This document shows, one piece after another, positions 44,306 to 53,764 of a stretch of DNA of 64,000 bases. Origin of the DNA: Bacteroidaceae bacterium HV4-6-C5C (GTDB taxonomy: Bacteria; Bacteroidota; Bacteroidia; Bacteroidales; Bacteroidaceae). Below the pieces are notes generated by a model. That model saw only the letters and a list, made by a program, of their open reading frames with translations, had not been told where the DNA came from and made no database searches. The stretch is from NCBI GenBank assembly GCA_007896885.1, contig VOIU01000015.1:19132-83131 (forward strand), read 5' to 3'. The position numbers and the translations under genes are program-made. Within the stretch, counting starts at the first letter, position 1; each line of letters opens with the position of its first letter.

Positions 44306-45171
44306 TGAAAATAACAGCGGTTGTCGTTTTGTATAATCCCGGTAATGATCTGGCTCAGAATATCGGAACTTATATCCATCATGTGGATGAGTTGGTCTTA
44401 TGGGATAATACTCCACAGGGAAGTCGCGAAAAGCTGGCTTTGTCCGGTGTTGCCGACTCCCATAAAATCTCTTATCTCGGATCGGGGAGTAATGAAGGAA
44501 TAGGCTCGGCACTTAATGCGGCTATCTCTGTAGCTTCTGCTAATGGCTCCACCCATTTACTGACGATGGATCAAGACAGTTCTTTCAGTAAGGATGACTT
44601 TGAATCATACCTAAAAGCAATACTTGATTTTGGAGCCGACAATGAAGTGATTTTCTCGACCAATTACTTTATAAAGTCCCAGCAGTCTACCTTATATCCG
44701 GTGGAAGATTCTGTCGATCGGGTATCTTCCTGTATGACTTCGGGTTCAATATACCCCTTGACTGTATTCGAGAAACTGGGTCGATTCAGAGAAGATTTGT
44801 TTGTATGGGGGATTGATTGTGAATTTTCGTGGCGTGCTTCGCGCAGAGGTATTCCTACAGTATGTTTTAAGAATTTTCTTCTTCAACATGATTTGGGCTA
44901 TCAGAAAAAGAAGCACAAATTGCTAGGAAAAGAAGTTTTTCCTAACGAGTATTCACCCGATCGCTCATACTATAATGTTCGTAACGGAATGGTTTTGCAT
45001 GCATTGTATCCGGAGAATATAAATATAAAGGCTCACCTACGCTACCATTTTTATAAGCGCATCGTATTTATACTACTTTATGAGAACCAGAAGTTTGCCA
45101 AGTGGAAGGCTTTATGGGACGGCTATAAAGATGGTTTGGCGGGAATGCTTGGTAAGAGGAGAACTATATAA
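44305..45171 (+). CDS. family 2 glycosyltransferase (rhamnosyltransferase-like)
   Basis: 288 residues. A GT-A N-terminus (KITAVVVLYNPGNDLAQNI), the donor-binding LLTMDQDSSF (about 87-96) and VWGIDCEFSWRA near 170 fit the RfbF/RfbN-like group. The ATG at 44305 overlaps the synthase stop by one base; a GTG 3 bp upstream is possible. It probably adds a sugar next to the nonulosonate in the surface glycan. The donor is unknown. Confidence 0.87.
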   Translation: MKITAVVVLYNPGNDLAQNIGTYIHHVDELVLWDNTPQGSREKLALSGVADSHKISYLGSGSNEGIGSALNAAISVASANGSTHLLTMDQDSSFSKDDFESYLKAILDFGADNEVIFSTNYFIKSQQSTLYPVEDSVDRVSSCMTSGSIYPLTVFEKLGRFREDLFVWGIDCEFSWRASRRGIPTVCFKNFLLQHDLGYQKKKHKLLGKEVFPNEYSPDRSYYNVRNGMVLHALYPENINIKAHLRYHFYKRIVFILLYENQKFAKWKALWDGYKDGLAGMLGKRRTI

Positions 45172-45184
45172 AAAAGAAAAGCTT

Positions 45185-45682
45185 ATGTTACCGAAATTGG
45201 TTATAACAGATATTGATGGAGTTTGGACAGATGGTGGTATGTATTATACAGCCGAGGGTGATGTGATGAAGCGTTTTTCAGTGAAAGATGGGTGGGGAGT
45301 AATATTTCTCAGGGAGCTGGGGATACCCGTGGCTATTATGACCGGTGAAAATTCCGCTTTAGTCCAGAAGCGTGCCGATAAACTGAAAATAAACCGTTGC
45401 TATTTACACGTCGCCGATAAACTGGCTAAAGCTCAGGAGATCTGTGCCGAAATGGGTATAACTTTGGCTGATGTTGCTTTTATAGGCGATGATCTTAATG
45501 ATATTCGTTTGCTTCGTGAAGTCGGGTTCAGTGGATCTCCATGTAATACGCCGGACTATGTACAGCGTGAAGTTGATTATGTGACCACTGCTCATGGCGG
45601 CTTTGGTGCATTTCGCGAATTCGTAGAAAAGATACTTTTGGATAATGGTATGCTTGAGCGTGTACTTCAAAAGTTTATGTAA
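45185..45682 (+). CDS. HAD-family C0-type phosphatase (KdsC-like; possible Kdn-9-phosphate phosphatase)
   Basis: 165 residues from the ATG at 45185, which begins the family pattern LVITDIDGVWTDGG (catalytic D9/D11). A longer ORF upstream overlaps the glycosyltransferase and is rejected. The cap-less C0 HAD motifs continue with IMTGENS (about 51-57) and FIGDDLNDIRLL (about 99). From memory, Kdn-9-P phosphatase of B. thetaiotaomicron uses a Glu at 56 and Lys at 67 as specificity residues; here E55 and K66 fall one position earlier. With the NeuB-like and SpsF-like genes the set would make CMP-Kdn or a related acid. Confidence 0.82.
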   Translation: MLPKLVITDIDGVWTDGGMYYTAEGDVMKRFSVKDGWGVIFLRELGIPVAIMTGENSALVQKRADKLKINRCYLHVADKLAKAQEICAEMGITLADVAFIGDDLNDIRLLREVGFSGSPCNTPDYVQREVDYVTTAHGGFGAFREFVEKILLDNGMLERVLQKFM

Positions 45683-46041
45683 AAGCTGCGGTCTGATAAA
45701 CAGAGTCTTAGAATCAATTTAGTCATTAAGAGTTAGTTATTTCTTTGTATCTTTATGCAAAGGTGTTATACTGAATAATCTCCATGAAAGGCTTTTGTTG
45801 GATCTATATATCCAGCAGATTCGATCTATATATGCAACGGGTTGCATATTAACTTCCAATATCTTCGATCTATATATCCCTCATACGGGCAATATATCTC
45901 ACTTATCTTAATTATAGAAAGCCTTTAATTTTCAGCTCAATCTTACCAATATCTCGTCTAGAGATTTTTTTGTCTGGAGTCTGAAATAAGAAAGAAATTC
46001 TGTTCCTTCCTGCCCCGTGAGTAAGAGGCAGGAGAGAGTTT
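45683..46041. other. intergenic gap between convergent glycan genes, with repeat cluster
   Basis: About 360 bp. Apart from the GATCTATATATC cluster at 45801-45882 I see no gene or clear terminator. Confidence 0.5.
45801..45882. repeat. cluster of three GATCTATATATC/G motifs (intergenic repeat family, copy 2)
   Basis: GATCTATATATCCAGC at 45801-45816 is identical to the 16-mer at 28774. GATCTATATATGCAAC lies at 45823-45838 and GATCTATATATCCCTC at 45867-45882. All three point the same way, while the 28.8-kb cluster has both directions. Confidence 0.85.
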
Positions 46042-47058
46042 TTATTCTTTAATTCGAGGTAACGGAATAAATAAGGATACCGCTGCACGTATTTTTTTCG
46101 CCATTGCCATCATGTGCTGGTGCATTGTTGGCTTTGATGGGATTTCTCTCCGCTTTAGTTCCTCATCATTCCACTCGGGTCTATATTTTAACAAACGTTC
46201 TTCAGTACGTTTCACCTTATCTTCGCTTCTGGGTATTTCTTGGTAATACCTGATCAGGTTCAAACATATTTGACTATGTGAAGTTCGCAGTGCATCGTAA
46301 ACATCATTGCGCTTGGTCTTGAAGTAAGCCATAAGCAGCTCCCGTACCGTTAATGAGATATCCAGCTTTTTATCGGTCCCGGCTTCACTCCAGATAGCTC
46401 TTCCATGCTGGCGATAGACAGCCATTGGCCGATTGATGTAGTGTATGTCGCCATACTGTGCGTTCAGTAAATGCAAGGCATAGTCGTAAGTACTAACCTT
46501 GGCAAACCAATCGGGGAAATCACCGAACAAGCCTCTACGGAATACCGCCGAAACATTCGAAATATAGTTGCTTCGCGCTAAATCCATAATGTCTGTATCG
46601 ATCTTCTGCTTGCCGTTGCTGAGGCTTTTGGTTCCATTATCCTGGAAATAATTGATAACCCGATGAAAGCAGGTGGAATAGCTTGAATGCGTATCAAGGA
46701 AGTCGACTTGCGTTTGCAATTTGCATTTATCCGTCCAAAAGTCATCACCTTCGCAGATTGCAACATATTCTCCTTGGCAATGGGCGTAGGTCTGCAGGAA
46801 GTTTTGTATCAATCCCAGGTTCTGCTCTCTGTTTAATAAGACTATTTGTCCGGGGTAGTTGTCATACCATGCCCTGCATATCGCTCCTGTCTCATCAGTG
46901 CTGGCGTCATTGCCAATGACTAGTTCGAACTTAAAGTCCGTCTTTTGAAGCATGACACTGCGTATTGCCTCATGAATATATTGTTCTTGATTGTAAGTCA
47001 GCATCAGTACGCTGACTTTCACTTTTTCCTCTTGACCTGCGTTTTTATTATTCATCAT
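46042..47058 (-). CDS. family 2 glycosyltransferase
   Basis: 338 residues. The GT-A domain starts VSVLMLTYNQEQYIHEAI and includes FELVIGNDASTDETG and EGDDFWTD (metal-binding DD), as in glycosyltransferases that recognise UDP- or dTDP-sugars. The C-terminal part is helical and basic. Two adjacent ATGs (47058, 47055) are possible. It is in the same direction as, and 63 bp downstream of, the TIGR00180-type gene. The donor is not known. Confidence 0.87.
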   Translation of the reverse strand: MMNNKNAGQEEKVKVSVLMLTYNQEQYIHEAIRSVMLQKTDFKFELVIGNDASTDETGAICRAWYDNYPGQIVLLNREQNLGLIQNFLQTYAHCQGEYVAICEGDDFWTDKCKLQTQVDFLDTHSSYSTCFHRVINYFQDNGTKSLSNGKQKIDTDIMDLARSNYISNVSAVFRRGLFGDFPDWFAKVSTYDYALHLLNAQYGDIHYINRPMAVYRQHGRAIWSEAGTDKKLDISLTVRELLMAYFKTKRNDVYDALRTSHSQICLNLIRYYQEIPRSEDKVKRTEERLLKYRPEWNDEELKRREIPSKPTMHQHMMAMAKKIRAAVSLFIPLPRIKE

Positions 47059-47121
47059 TGTCGTACTCCTTATGAAAGCAGAGAAACTCTCTTTTGCTTT
47101 TCGAGTATAAAGGTACTGATT

Positions 47122-48264
47122 TTACGCTTTCATTGAAATCATTCGCAGGATTTCTTCTTTTTCAGGCGTATTGAATGAACAAGGATAACTGGGCATCCCT
47201 TTGACGATGTTCAATCCTTTCTGATTATATCTTTTGTCGGCTAGTCTGTTTAGCCAAAAAAGATATTTGTTGCGACGGAAGAATTCCTTGATTTTGCGTT
47301 TGCGAGTGATCGTTGAGGTCTCTTTGGGCATTGTGCTAATGGAGCGGATAAAAGAGAGTTCATCGCCTGCTGAAAATGTCGGGTCTGTATGTCCGGAAGG
47401 GTCCGACTGTTGAAGTTCCTTTGGATATTGCGCCAACGGAGCCGATGAAGGCGATTCCGTTGCCTGTTGAGACGGTTGAATCCGTGTGCCCGAAAAGCTC
47501 TGGTCTTCTTGCTCTTTAAGCAGCTCTGCCAGAGAATAAAGAAAGCCTTCGTATTCTTCCTTATATTCTGGTGCGGACTTTACAATATAGACCGGTGTAG
47601 TGGTGCTCGTGGCTGATCCTTCGATGAACTCACGTGCACTGTAAAAGTAGGGCAGAGTGATATACTTACCCAATATCAGTGCTGCATGGTTAAAATATTC
47701 TTCCGCAAGGAAAAGGTTTTGGAACCTGAGTTTTCCTTTGTCATCGAAGCACTTTTCGTACATCTTTTTGAAAGCATCGGCACGTATCACGGCATAGAGA
47801 AGAGAAGCATACATATCTTTTTCTTGTAGCAGTCTCTCTCTCGGCGTGTCGGCTGTCACCTGTTTATCAAAATAGCGGATATACCGGGGATAAAATACTA
47901 CCTTCTTTTTTTGCGGAGTGAAAGTTAGGTAGTGCCCTTGAGCGCTACAATAATCGGGATGGTTATCCAAGAAGTCGGTCATATGTGCTATGGCTTCGGG
48001 TATTGTAAAGTCATCGTCGGCACAATAAAGCACATAAGGTGTATTAATCAGCGGAAGTATTTCCTTTATCTTGAGTAGGAAGTGTTGCTTCGGTTGGTGA
48101 CGATATACAATGTTGGGATACTCTGCAAGGTCGGCAAACGGGAGATCCGATGAATCGGGTACAAGAATCCGCATATTAGTCCGACTGTAATAAGCCAACA
48201 ATCTGCGTAAACGGTCGGGGCGGTTGTGCGCAGGAATGATAACGGTCACATGCTCTAAGGTCAT
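47122..48264 (-). CDS. TIGR00180-type glycosyltransferase
   Basis: 380 residues. The start HVTVIIPAHNRPDRLRRLLAYY and the segment YVLYCADDDFTIPEAI (DDD metal site, about 80-95) identify a GT2-like enzyme of the TIGR00180 group. The middle (about 255-310) is a low-complexity Ser/Gln/Pro stretch, unusual within a glycosyltransferase and perhaps a linker. It lies between the flippase and another glycosyltransferase in one operon. Confidence 0.82.
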   Translation of the reverse strand: MTLEHVTVIIPAHNRPDRLRRLLAYYSRTNMRILVPDSSDLPFADLAEYPNIVYRHQPKQHFLLKIKEILPLINTPYVLYCADDDFTIPEAIAHMTDFLDNHPDYCSAQGHYLTFTPQKKKVVFYPRYIRYFDKQVTADTPRERLLQEKDMYASLLYAVIRADAFKKMYEKCFDDKGKLRFQNLFLAEEYFNHAALILGKYITLPYFYSAREFIEGSATSTTTPVYIVKSAPEYKEEYEGFLYSLAELLKEQEDQSFSGTRIQPSQQATESPSSAPLAQYPKELQQSDPSGHTDPTFSAGDELSFIRSISTMPKETSTITRKRKIKEFFRRNKYLFWLNRLADKRYNQKGLNIVKGMPSYPCSFNTPEKEEILRMISMKA

Positions 48265-48293
48265 CGTTTATGTGTATCTTTTAATGGTTGCAA

Positions 48294-49742
48294 TTACAGT
48301 ATGCGCTTCTTCTTAAAAAGATATTGGATACTTTCTCTAAACACCGCTGACTTTAACTTCCACATGACGAATATATAGAGAGAGGCTGCCAATGAAATTT
48401 TCAAGATCAATGAGAGATAAATATTTGCCACATACCCCGCTACAGTATTGGCCAAAAACATGATTGCCAACGAAAGGATGAGATAAGGAGCAATGTCTTT
48501 CAGAGTAGCAAACCATGAAAGGCCGATATGCTTATGAGCAAAATAATGCCAGATAACCAGCCAAAGGATGTTGACTAGCGTGTAAACGATAAGCATGATA
48601 TGTAAGCCGTAAGGATAACTGAAATAGACACATAATAGTTGGAAAACACCCAGACCAATTGTGTTCCACATAAAAATATGCGGGCGTCCGATGCTGTTGG
48701 TCAGATTGGAATAAAGAGTGGAAATCGGCATGAATGCCCCCCACACACATAGAATCTGCATCACAGGGACACAAGGTAGCCATTTGTCTGTAATAGTAAT
48801 CACAATCATTTCACGGGCTACTATTGCTAATCCGAACATGGCCGGAAAACTGACAAAAGCAGTAAAACGCATCAATTTGCGGAAGATATTCTGGAGGCGC
48901 TGCATATCGTCGGTCGCTTCCCTGAATACGGGTTGCCCTACGCTGTTGATCATTCCGAAGATGGTGGAATATCCCATTGTCGTCCATTTACTACCCTGAG
49001 TATAGTAGCCGACTTGGGGAATGGTGTAGAAACGACCTAATAGTACAGAAAATATATTATTGTTGATATGCGTGAACATTGAAGTGAAGAGCAACTTAGT
49101 GCTGAATGGAAGCAGTTCGCGCAAAGGCTGTAGGTTGAACGAGAATGTAGGTCGCCAAGGGGATATGACCCACAGTAATAATGTGTTCACACTGACATAT
49201 AAGATGGTTTGTAAGGCGATACCCCAATACCCCCAACCGTTGTATGCGCAAATCACGCTTATAATGCCCGAAATCAAAATTGCTACGATCTGTATCTGGC
49301 TCCGTTCCTTTACCATTAAGTTGCGGAAGAAGTAAGCCGTAGGAGCAGTGCCAAAGCTACCGATCAGGAAGCTTAGAAACTGGAACCTTGCCAGTGGCGT
49401 CAGCTCCGGCTTATGATAAAACTCGGCGATATACGGTGCACAAGCAAAGAGTATCAGATAGAGGGCTGCACCGATACTTATATTAAACCAAAAGACCGAA
49501 TTATAATCTTCATGCTTGATCTCTTTCTTATTGACAATGGCAAGGATAAATCCACTTTCAACAAAAATACCGGCCATGGCGGAAAAGATGGTCAGTACAC
49601 CTACCATGCCATAATCCGAAGCATCCAACAGTCTACCGAGGAATATTCCGATAACAAGATTCAAGAGCTGGAAAGCTGTATTTCCAACTCCTCCCCAGAA
49701 TAGCCCTTTGGCTGCTTTTTCCTTTAATGATGATTCACCCAT
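48294..49742 (-). CDS. Wzx-like lipopolysaccharide/capsule flippase (MOP superfamily)
   Basis: 482 residues and about 12-14 transmembrane helices. The start (KGLFWGGVGNTAFQLLNLVIGIFLGRLLDASDYG, in parts, about 10-45) and YYTQGSKWTTMGYS near 245 are typical of WzxC-like MOP flippases, which move lipid-linked oligosaccharides across the inner membrane. It is first in the minus-strand operon, whose downstream genes are glycosyltransferases. This supports a surface polysaccharide rather than protein glycan, although both can use Wzx. Confidence 0.9.
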   Translation of the reverse strand: MGESSLKEKAAKGLFWGGVGNTAFQLLNLVIGIFLGRLLDASDYGMVGVLTIFSAMAGIFVESGFILAIVNKKEIKHEDYNSVFWFNISIGAALYLILFACAPYIAEFYHKPELTPLARFQFLSFLIGSFGTAPTAYFFRNLMVKERSQIQIVAILISGIISVICAYNGWGYWGIALQTILYVSVNTLLLWVISPWRPTFSFNLQPLRELLPFSTKLLFTSMFTHINNNIFSVLLGRFYTIPQVGYYTQGSKWTTMGYSTIFGMINSVGQPVFREATDDMQRLQNIFRKLMRFTAFVSFPAMFGLAIVAREMIVITITDKWLPCVPVMQILCVWGAFMPISTLYSNLTNSIGRPHIFMWNTIGLGVFQLLCVYFSYPYGLHIMLIVYTLVNILWLVIWHYFAHKHIGLSWFATLKDIAPYLILSLAIMFLANTVAGYVANIYLSLILKISLAASLYIFVMWKLKSAVFRESIQYLFKKKRIL

Positions 49743-49828
49743 TGCTTACTTTATGATTAAAATATCATTTAATAGCTCTTAAGTATTAAGAAGTATATAT
49801 TTTATTATCAGCTTGTTATGCTGTTGTC

Positions 49829-49872
49829 CTCGGATAAATCTCGGATAAATCTCGGATAAATCTCGGATAAAT
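49829..49872. repeat. four perfect tandem copies of an 11-bp unit (CTCGGATAAAT)
   Basis: Copies at 49829-49839, 49840-49850, 49851-49861 and 49862-49872. The array ends one base before the stop codon of the AlbA_2/HATPase gene. With no spacers it is a minisatellite, not a CRISPR array. Confidence 0.95.
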
Positions 49873-51543
49873 TTATAGTTCCTTTAGTCTCCAATTTGAT
49901 ATACTTCCTTGTCTTTGATTAATAATTCTGTTGAGTGACCGTAACTTGGCTAAAAGGTTTTTAACCTTAATAAGCTTTTGGCTTTCGCTTAATATATCAG
50001 GCAACTTCACCCAAAGCAACCTGGTAATTTCCTCTCTTGTAAGTACTTTATGCTCCGCCAACGCTTTCAGTATTAAGTCACAATAATAATCGTCTTCAAA
50101 ACCTTTATTATTTGAATAATCAATTTTTTTATCCAGCTGTTGGGCTACGGATTTAGAAATAAACAGATTTGGTTTTCTTCCTTCAATGAGTCTTTTCTTT
50201 CTGAGCAAAGATACTTCTTCGTCCGAAACCGGTCGGCCTAACTGTATACGGTTAAGTGCCTCTACCTCCACTAATGTCAAATCCTGCTTCTTTGCTAATA
50301 TATTGGCATATTCTATATTCAGTATCTTTCCGATAATGATAACTTGTATTCTGTTTGTTTCAATAATATAATCGGGTAATGGAAACAGGCGTTGACGTTG
50401 AAAATTAAACATTTTCCGTATCCCGCTTCCTATTGTATCTACCATTTGGAGTTCCACCATTGCCCGAGCTAGAAAAGGATTTCGGTATACTTCCTCCGGT
50501 GCATTATTTTTAAGGACGTTACTGATAGACTGAGGTATAAATTCTCCCTTATTGGTAAAAACAAGTTTATCTTCATACTCTACTACGTTGATTTGTCCTC
50601 CTAATGTATAATCTTGGTGAGCTACTGCATTGTTTATAGCCTCGCGAATGACATACGGTTCATACGTATCCACTTCTTCGGGAAATAGCGTGCGGAACTC
50701 TGGATTGATATATCGGTATTTCAGGTTACGTATCTTTTGGTAGACTTCTTCTATGGAGAGAATAAACGGGCAGCTTTTAATCATATAATCCCGTTCTATA
50801 CCTTGTGAATCTTTGAGGATCCAGCGTATCTTGGCTACTGCCGGTGAAATGAACACTTCGCTTTCTTCTTTCCCTAAAAGGATAATAGCGGTATTCGTGA
50901 TTTTCCCTTTAATAGTAAGCTTTGCCTTGTTCAAGAAAGTAATGGTATCCCATTCTGCTATTTCTATTGCATTCTTCTTGTTTTTGGCGATGTAGAGAGA
51001 GCGTGCTGTTGCAATAGCTCTCATGTCCAGATCATCAATGGTTGCATTGGGAACAACTTGTGCACTCCAATCGGTCTGTACGCTTTCGTTGCGGATAATT
51101 TCAAGCTCATGTAGACTTAGTGCAACCAATGACTCACCATCGCGACCATAGAAATGTCCTTTATAAGAAGTCGGTATCCCCTTAGGGGCGGCCGGGATCT
51201 GAAACATGATGACTCGTTTTCCTTTATATATGACCTCATATATCTCTGTGAAGGTGATGCCGCAGTTCGTACCTTCAGCTATCTCTCTTTTTAAAGCATC
51301 AAGCGAAGGACGTGTCGGTTTATAAGAACTGCCTAATACGGCATGGGTTCTATCATCGATACCGAATATCAACCAAGCATACTCTTCTTGCCCAAGGTTA
51401 GCTTCATTACTGAGAGCGGAAAAATATTCTCCTATTTTTTGTGTCTCAAATCCGTTTTTGGCTTTCTTGAATTCTACGATTTCATTCTCGCCCGGCAATT
51501 TGATAAACGTCTCCAGTAATAATATGAGCTCCTGAGTTGTCAT
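49873..51543 (-). CDS. AlbA_2/Schlafen-like ATP-binding transcriptional regulator
   Basis: 556 residues. The N-terminal AlbA_2 domain (about 10-125; ENEIVEFKKAKNGFETQKIGEYFSALSNEANL, in parts) is followed by an HATPase_c-type domain (about 270-400; IREAINNAVAHQDY for the N box and DTIGSGIRKMFNFQRQR for the G box) and a C-terminal winged helix (about 485-545). These proteins are annotated as RecG-like or transcriptional regulators; some act in defence or stress. It stands alone, with a minisatellite at its end. The role is not clear. Confidence 0.85.
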   Translation of the reverse strand: MTTQELILLLETFIKLPGENEIVEFKKAKNGFETQKIGEYFSALSNEANLGQEEYAWLIFGIDDRTHAVLGSSYKPTRPSLDALKREIAEGTNCGITFTEIYEVIYKGKRVIMFQIPAAPKGIPTSYKGHFYGRDGESLVALSLHELEIIRNESVQTDWSAQVVPNATIDDLDMRAIATARSLYIAKNKKNAIEIAEWDTITFLNKAKLTIKGKITNTAIILLGKEESEVFISPAVAKIRWILKDSQGIERDYMIKSCPFILSIEEVYQKIRNLKYRYINPEFRTLFPEEVDTYEPYVIREAINNAVAHQDYTLGGQINVVEYEDKLVFTNKGEFIPQSISNVLKNNAPEEVYRNPFLARAMVELQMVDTIGSGIRKMFNFQRQRLFPLPDYIIETNRIQVIIIGKILNIEYANILAKKQDLTLVEVEALNRIQLGRPVSDEEVSLLRKKRLIEGRKPNLFISKSVAQQLDKKIDYSNNKGFEDDYYCDLILKALAEHKVLTREEITRLLWVKLPDILSESQKLIKVKNLLAKLRSLNRIINQRQGSISNWRLKEL

Positions 51544-51565
51544 CCGGTATCTTGCTAAATCATTC

Positions 51566-53605
51566 TTACTTCACTTCACTGCCCGGTTTTACCTCTTTCA
51601 TTGTGGTAACAACAGACAACGATCCGTCAAAGTTTTCAGCAGAAAGAATCATGCCTTCGCTCACAATACCCTTTAACTTACGTGGGGCAAGGTTGGCAAT
51701 AAAGCAAACCTGCTTCCCGACCAATTCTTCGGGGCTGTAATGTTGGGCAATGCCGCTCACAATGGTGCGGTTCTCCAGTCCGTCGGCAATCTTAAATTGC
51801 AATAATTTATCCGCTTTGGGAACCTTTTGGCACTCCAATACTGTACCTACACGAATATCCAGTTTCATGAAGTCATCAAACTCAATATTCGGACGAATAG
51901 GATTTGCTTTATAATTGGCTTCTTCGTTAGCTTTTTTGGTATCCAATAACTTTTGTACCTGAGCTTCAATAACGTTGTCTTCTATCTTTTCGAAGAGTAA
52001 TTCAGGCTCAGCCAACTGGTGTCCGGCAGGTAATAAGTCGGTATGTCCGAGGTTTGCCCAATCGAAGCTATCCATATTCAGCATTTTCCGAAGTCTCTCA
52101 CTGCTAAAAGGCAGGAATGGATCGAAAGCTATTGCCAGATTGGCAACCAATTGCAAAGATATGTTCAGGATAGTGCCCACACGAGGCATATCTGTTTTAG
52201 CCAGTTTCCATGGTTCGGTATCAGCCAGATATTTATTTCCGATACGGGCTAGGTTCATCGCTTCCTTCTGTGCATCGCGGAACTTGAATACATCAAGTAA
52301 TTTCTCCACTTCCAGTTTTACATCGGAGAACTCTTTCAAGGTTTCCCGGTCATAATCAGTTAGTTCTCCCGCAGGGGGCACAACGCAATCGAAATATTTC
52401 TTAGTCAGTTGCAAGGCACGATTCACGAAGTTACCGTATACAGCAACCAACTCATTGTTATTACGAGCCTGAAAATCTTTCCAGGTAAAGTCATTATCTT
52501 TAGTCTCGGGAGCATTAGCAGTCAACACATAACGCAATACGTCCTGTTTGCCCGGGAAGTCTGCCAAATATTCGTGCAACCATACCGCCCAGTTGCGTGA
52601 AGTGGAGATCTTATCCCCCTCAAGATTCAAAAATTCATTAGCCGGTACATTGTCCGGAAGAATAAAGCTACCTTCCGCTTTCAGCATGGCAGGGAATACG
52701 ATGCAATGGAATACAATATTGTCTTTTCCGATGAAGTGAACCAAACGCGTTTCAGGATCTTTCCACCACTTTTCCCAGCTGTCGGGCAGTAACTCTTTTG
52801 TGTTGCTGATGTAGCCAATGGGAGCATCGAACCATACATAGAGTACTTTACCCTCTGCATCTTTCACCGGCACAGGAATACCCCAGTCGAGGTCACGGCT
52901 TACCGCACGCGGTTGCAATCCCATGTCGAGCCAGCTTTTGCATTGTCCATATACGTTAGGACGCCATTCCTTGTGATCTTCCAATATCCATTGGCGTAAC
53001 CAAGCTTCATGCTTGTCGAGGGGGAGATACCAGTGTGTTGTCTCACGCATCACCGGTTTGCTTCCACTGATAGCGCTCTTGGGGTTGATCAGTTCGGTAG
53101 GGCTGAGCGAAGTTCCACATTTTTCACATTGGTCGCCATAAGCACCTTCCGAATGACAATGCGGACATTCACCTGTGATATAACGGTCGGCAAGGAAAGT
53201 CTTTGCTTCCTCGTCGTAATATTGCATGGAGGTCTTTTCTATAAACTCTCCTTTATCGTGGAGTGTTTTGAAAAAATCCGAAGCGGTCTTATGGTGAACC
53301 TTCGATGTAGTACGGCTGTACACATCAAACGAGATGCCGAATTCTTCGAATGATTGTTTGATGAGAGAATGGTAACGATCTACGATATCTTGGGGAGTGA
53401 CGCCTTCTTTACGTGCGCGGATAGTGATGGGCACACCATGCTCATCCGATCCTCCGATAAAGATAACATCTTCTTTTTTCAACCTCAAATAGCGGACGTA
53501 AATGTCAGCCGGAACATAAACCCCAGCCAGATGTCCGATGTGTACAGGACCGTTGGCATAAGGAAGTGCTGACGTAACGGTAGTACGTTTGAATTTCTTT
53601 TCCAT
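51566..53605 (-). CDS. metG: methionyl-tRNA synthetase
   Basis: 679 residues from the ATG at 53605. A 47-codon upstream extension in frame has no family match and is left out. The class I signatures are present: [16 protein letters not shown] (HIGH), the zinc knuckle [18 protein letters not shown] (about 145-162), [12 protein letters not shown] (KMSKS equivalent) and, from about residue 575, a C-terminal tRNA-binding (EMAP-II-like) domain with [20 protein letters not shown]. It charges tRNA-Met. The sequence is intact. Confidence 0.95.
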   Translation of the reverse strand: MEKKFKRTTVTSALPYANGPVHIGHLAGVYVPADIYVRYLRLKKEDVIFIGGSDEHGVPITIRARKEGVTPQDIVDRYHSLIKQSFEEFGISFDVYSRTTSKVHHKTASDFFKTLHDKGEFIEKTSMQYYDEEAKTFLADRYITGECPHCHSEGAYGDQCEKCGTSLSPTELINPKSAISGSKPVMRETTHWYLPLDKHEAWLRQWILEDHKEWRPNVYGQCKSWLDMGLQPRAVSRDLDWGIPVPVKDAEGKVLYVWFDAPIGYISNTKELLPDSWEKWWKDPETRLVHFIGKDNIVFHCIVFPAMLKAEGSFILPDNVPANEFLNLEGDKISTSRNWAVWLHEYLADFPGKQDVLRYVLTANAPETKDNDFTWKDFQARNNNELVAVYGNFVNRALQLTKKYFDCVVPPAGELTDYDRETLKEFSDVKLEVEKLLDVFKFRDAQKEAMNLARIGNKYLADTEPWKLAKTDMPRVGTILNISLQLVANLAIAFDPFLPFSSERLRKMLNMDSFDWANLGHTDLLPAGHQLAEPELLFEKIEDNVIEAQVQKLLDTKKANEEANYKANPIRPNIEFDDFMKLDIRVGTVLECQKVPKADKLLQFKIADGLENRTIVSGIAQHYSPEELVGKQVCFIANLAPRKLKGIVSEGMILSAENFDGSLSVVTTMKEVKPGSEVK

Positions 53606-53764
53606 CATCTCTATATGTATGTCTTTTGTTATGAACGCATTTTGAATGCGCAAAGATAGTGGTTTTCGCACAGAATGTGTTAAATGTCTGTGAGAAATTG
53701 TATAGACATCTGGATCACCAATCGATGTAAATCCGTATAATCTCATGGCGAAAGGAAGGTTTGC

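Noticed and set aside
49829..49872. CRISPR array
   Set aside because: The repeats are 11 bp, directly adjacent without spacers, and no cas gene is in the window.
53606..53746. Longer MetG N-terminus
   Set aside because: The 47 extra codons precede the conserved [19 protein letters not shown] start and have no similarity to MetRS.
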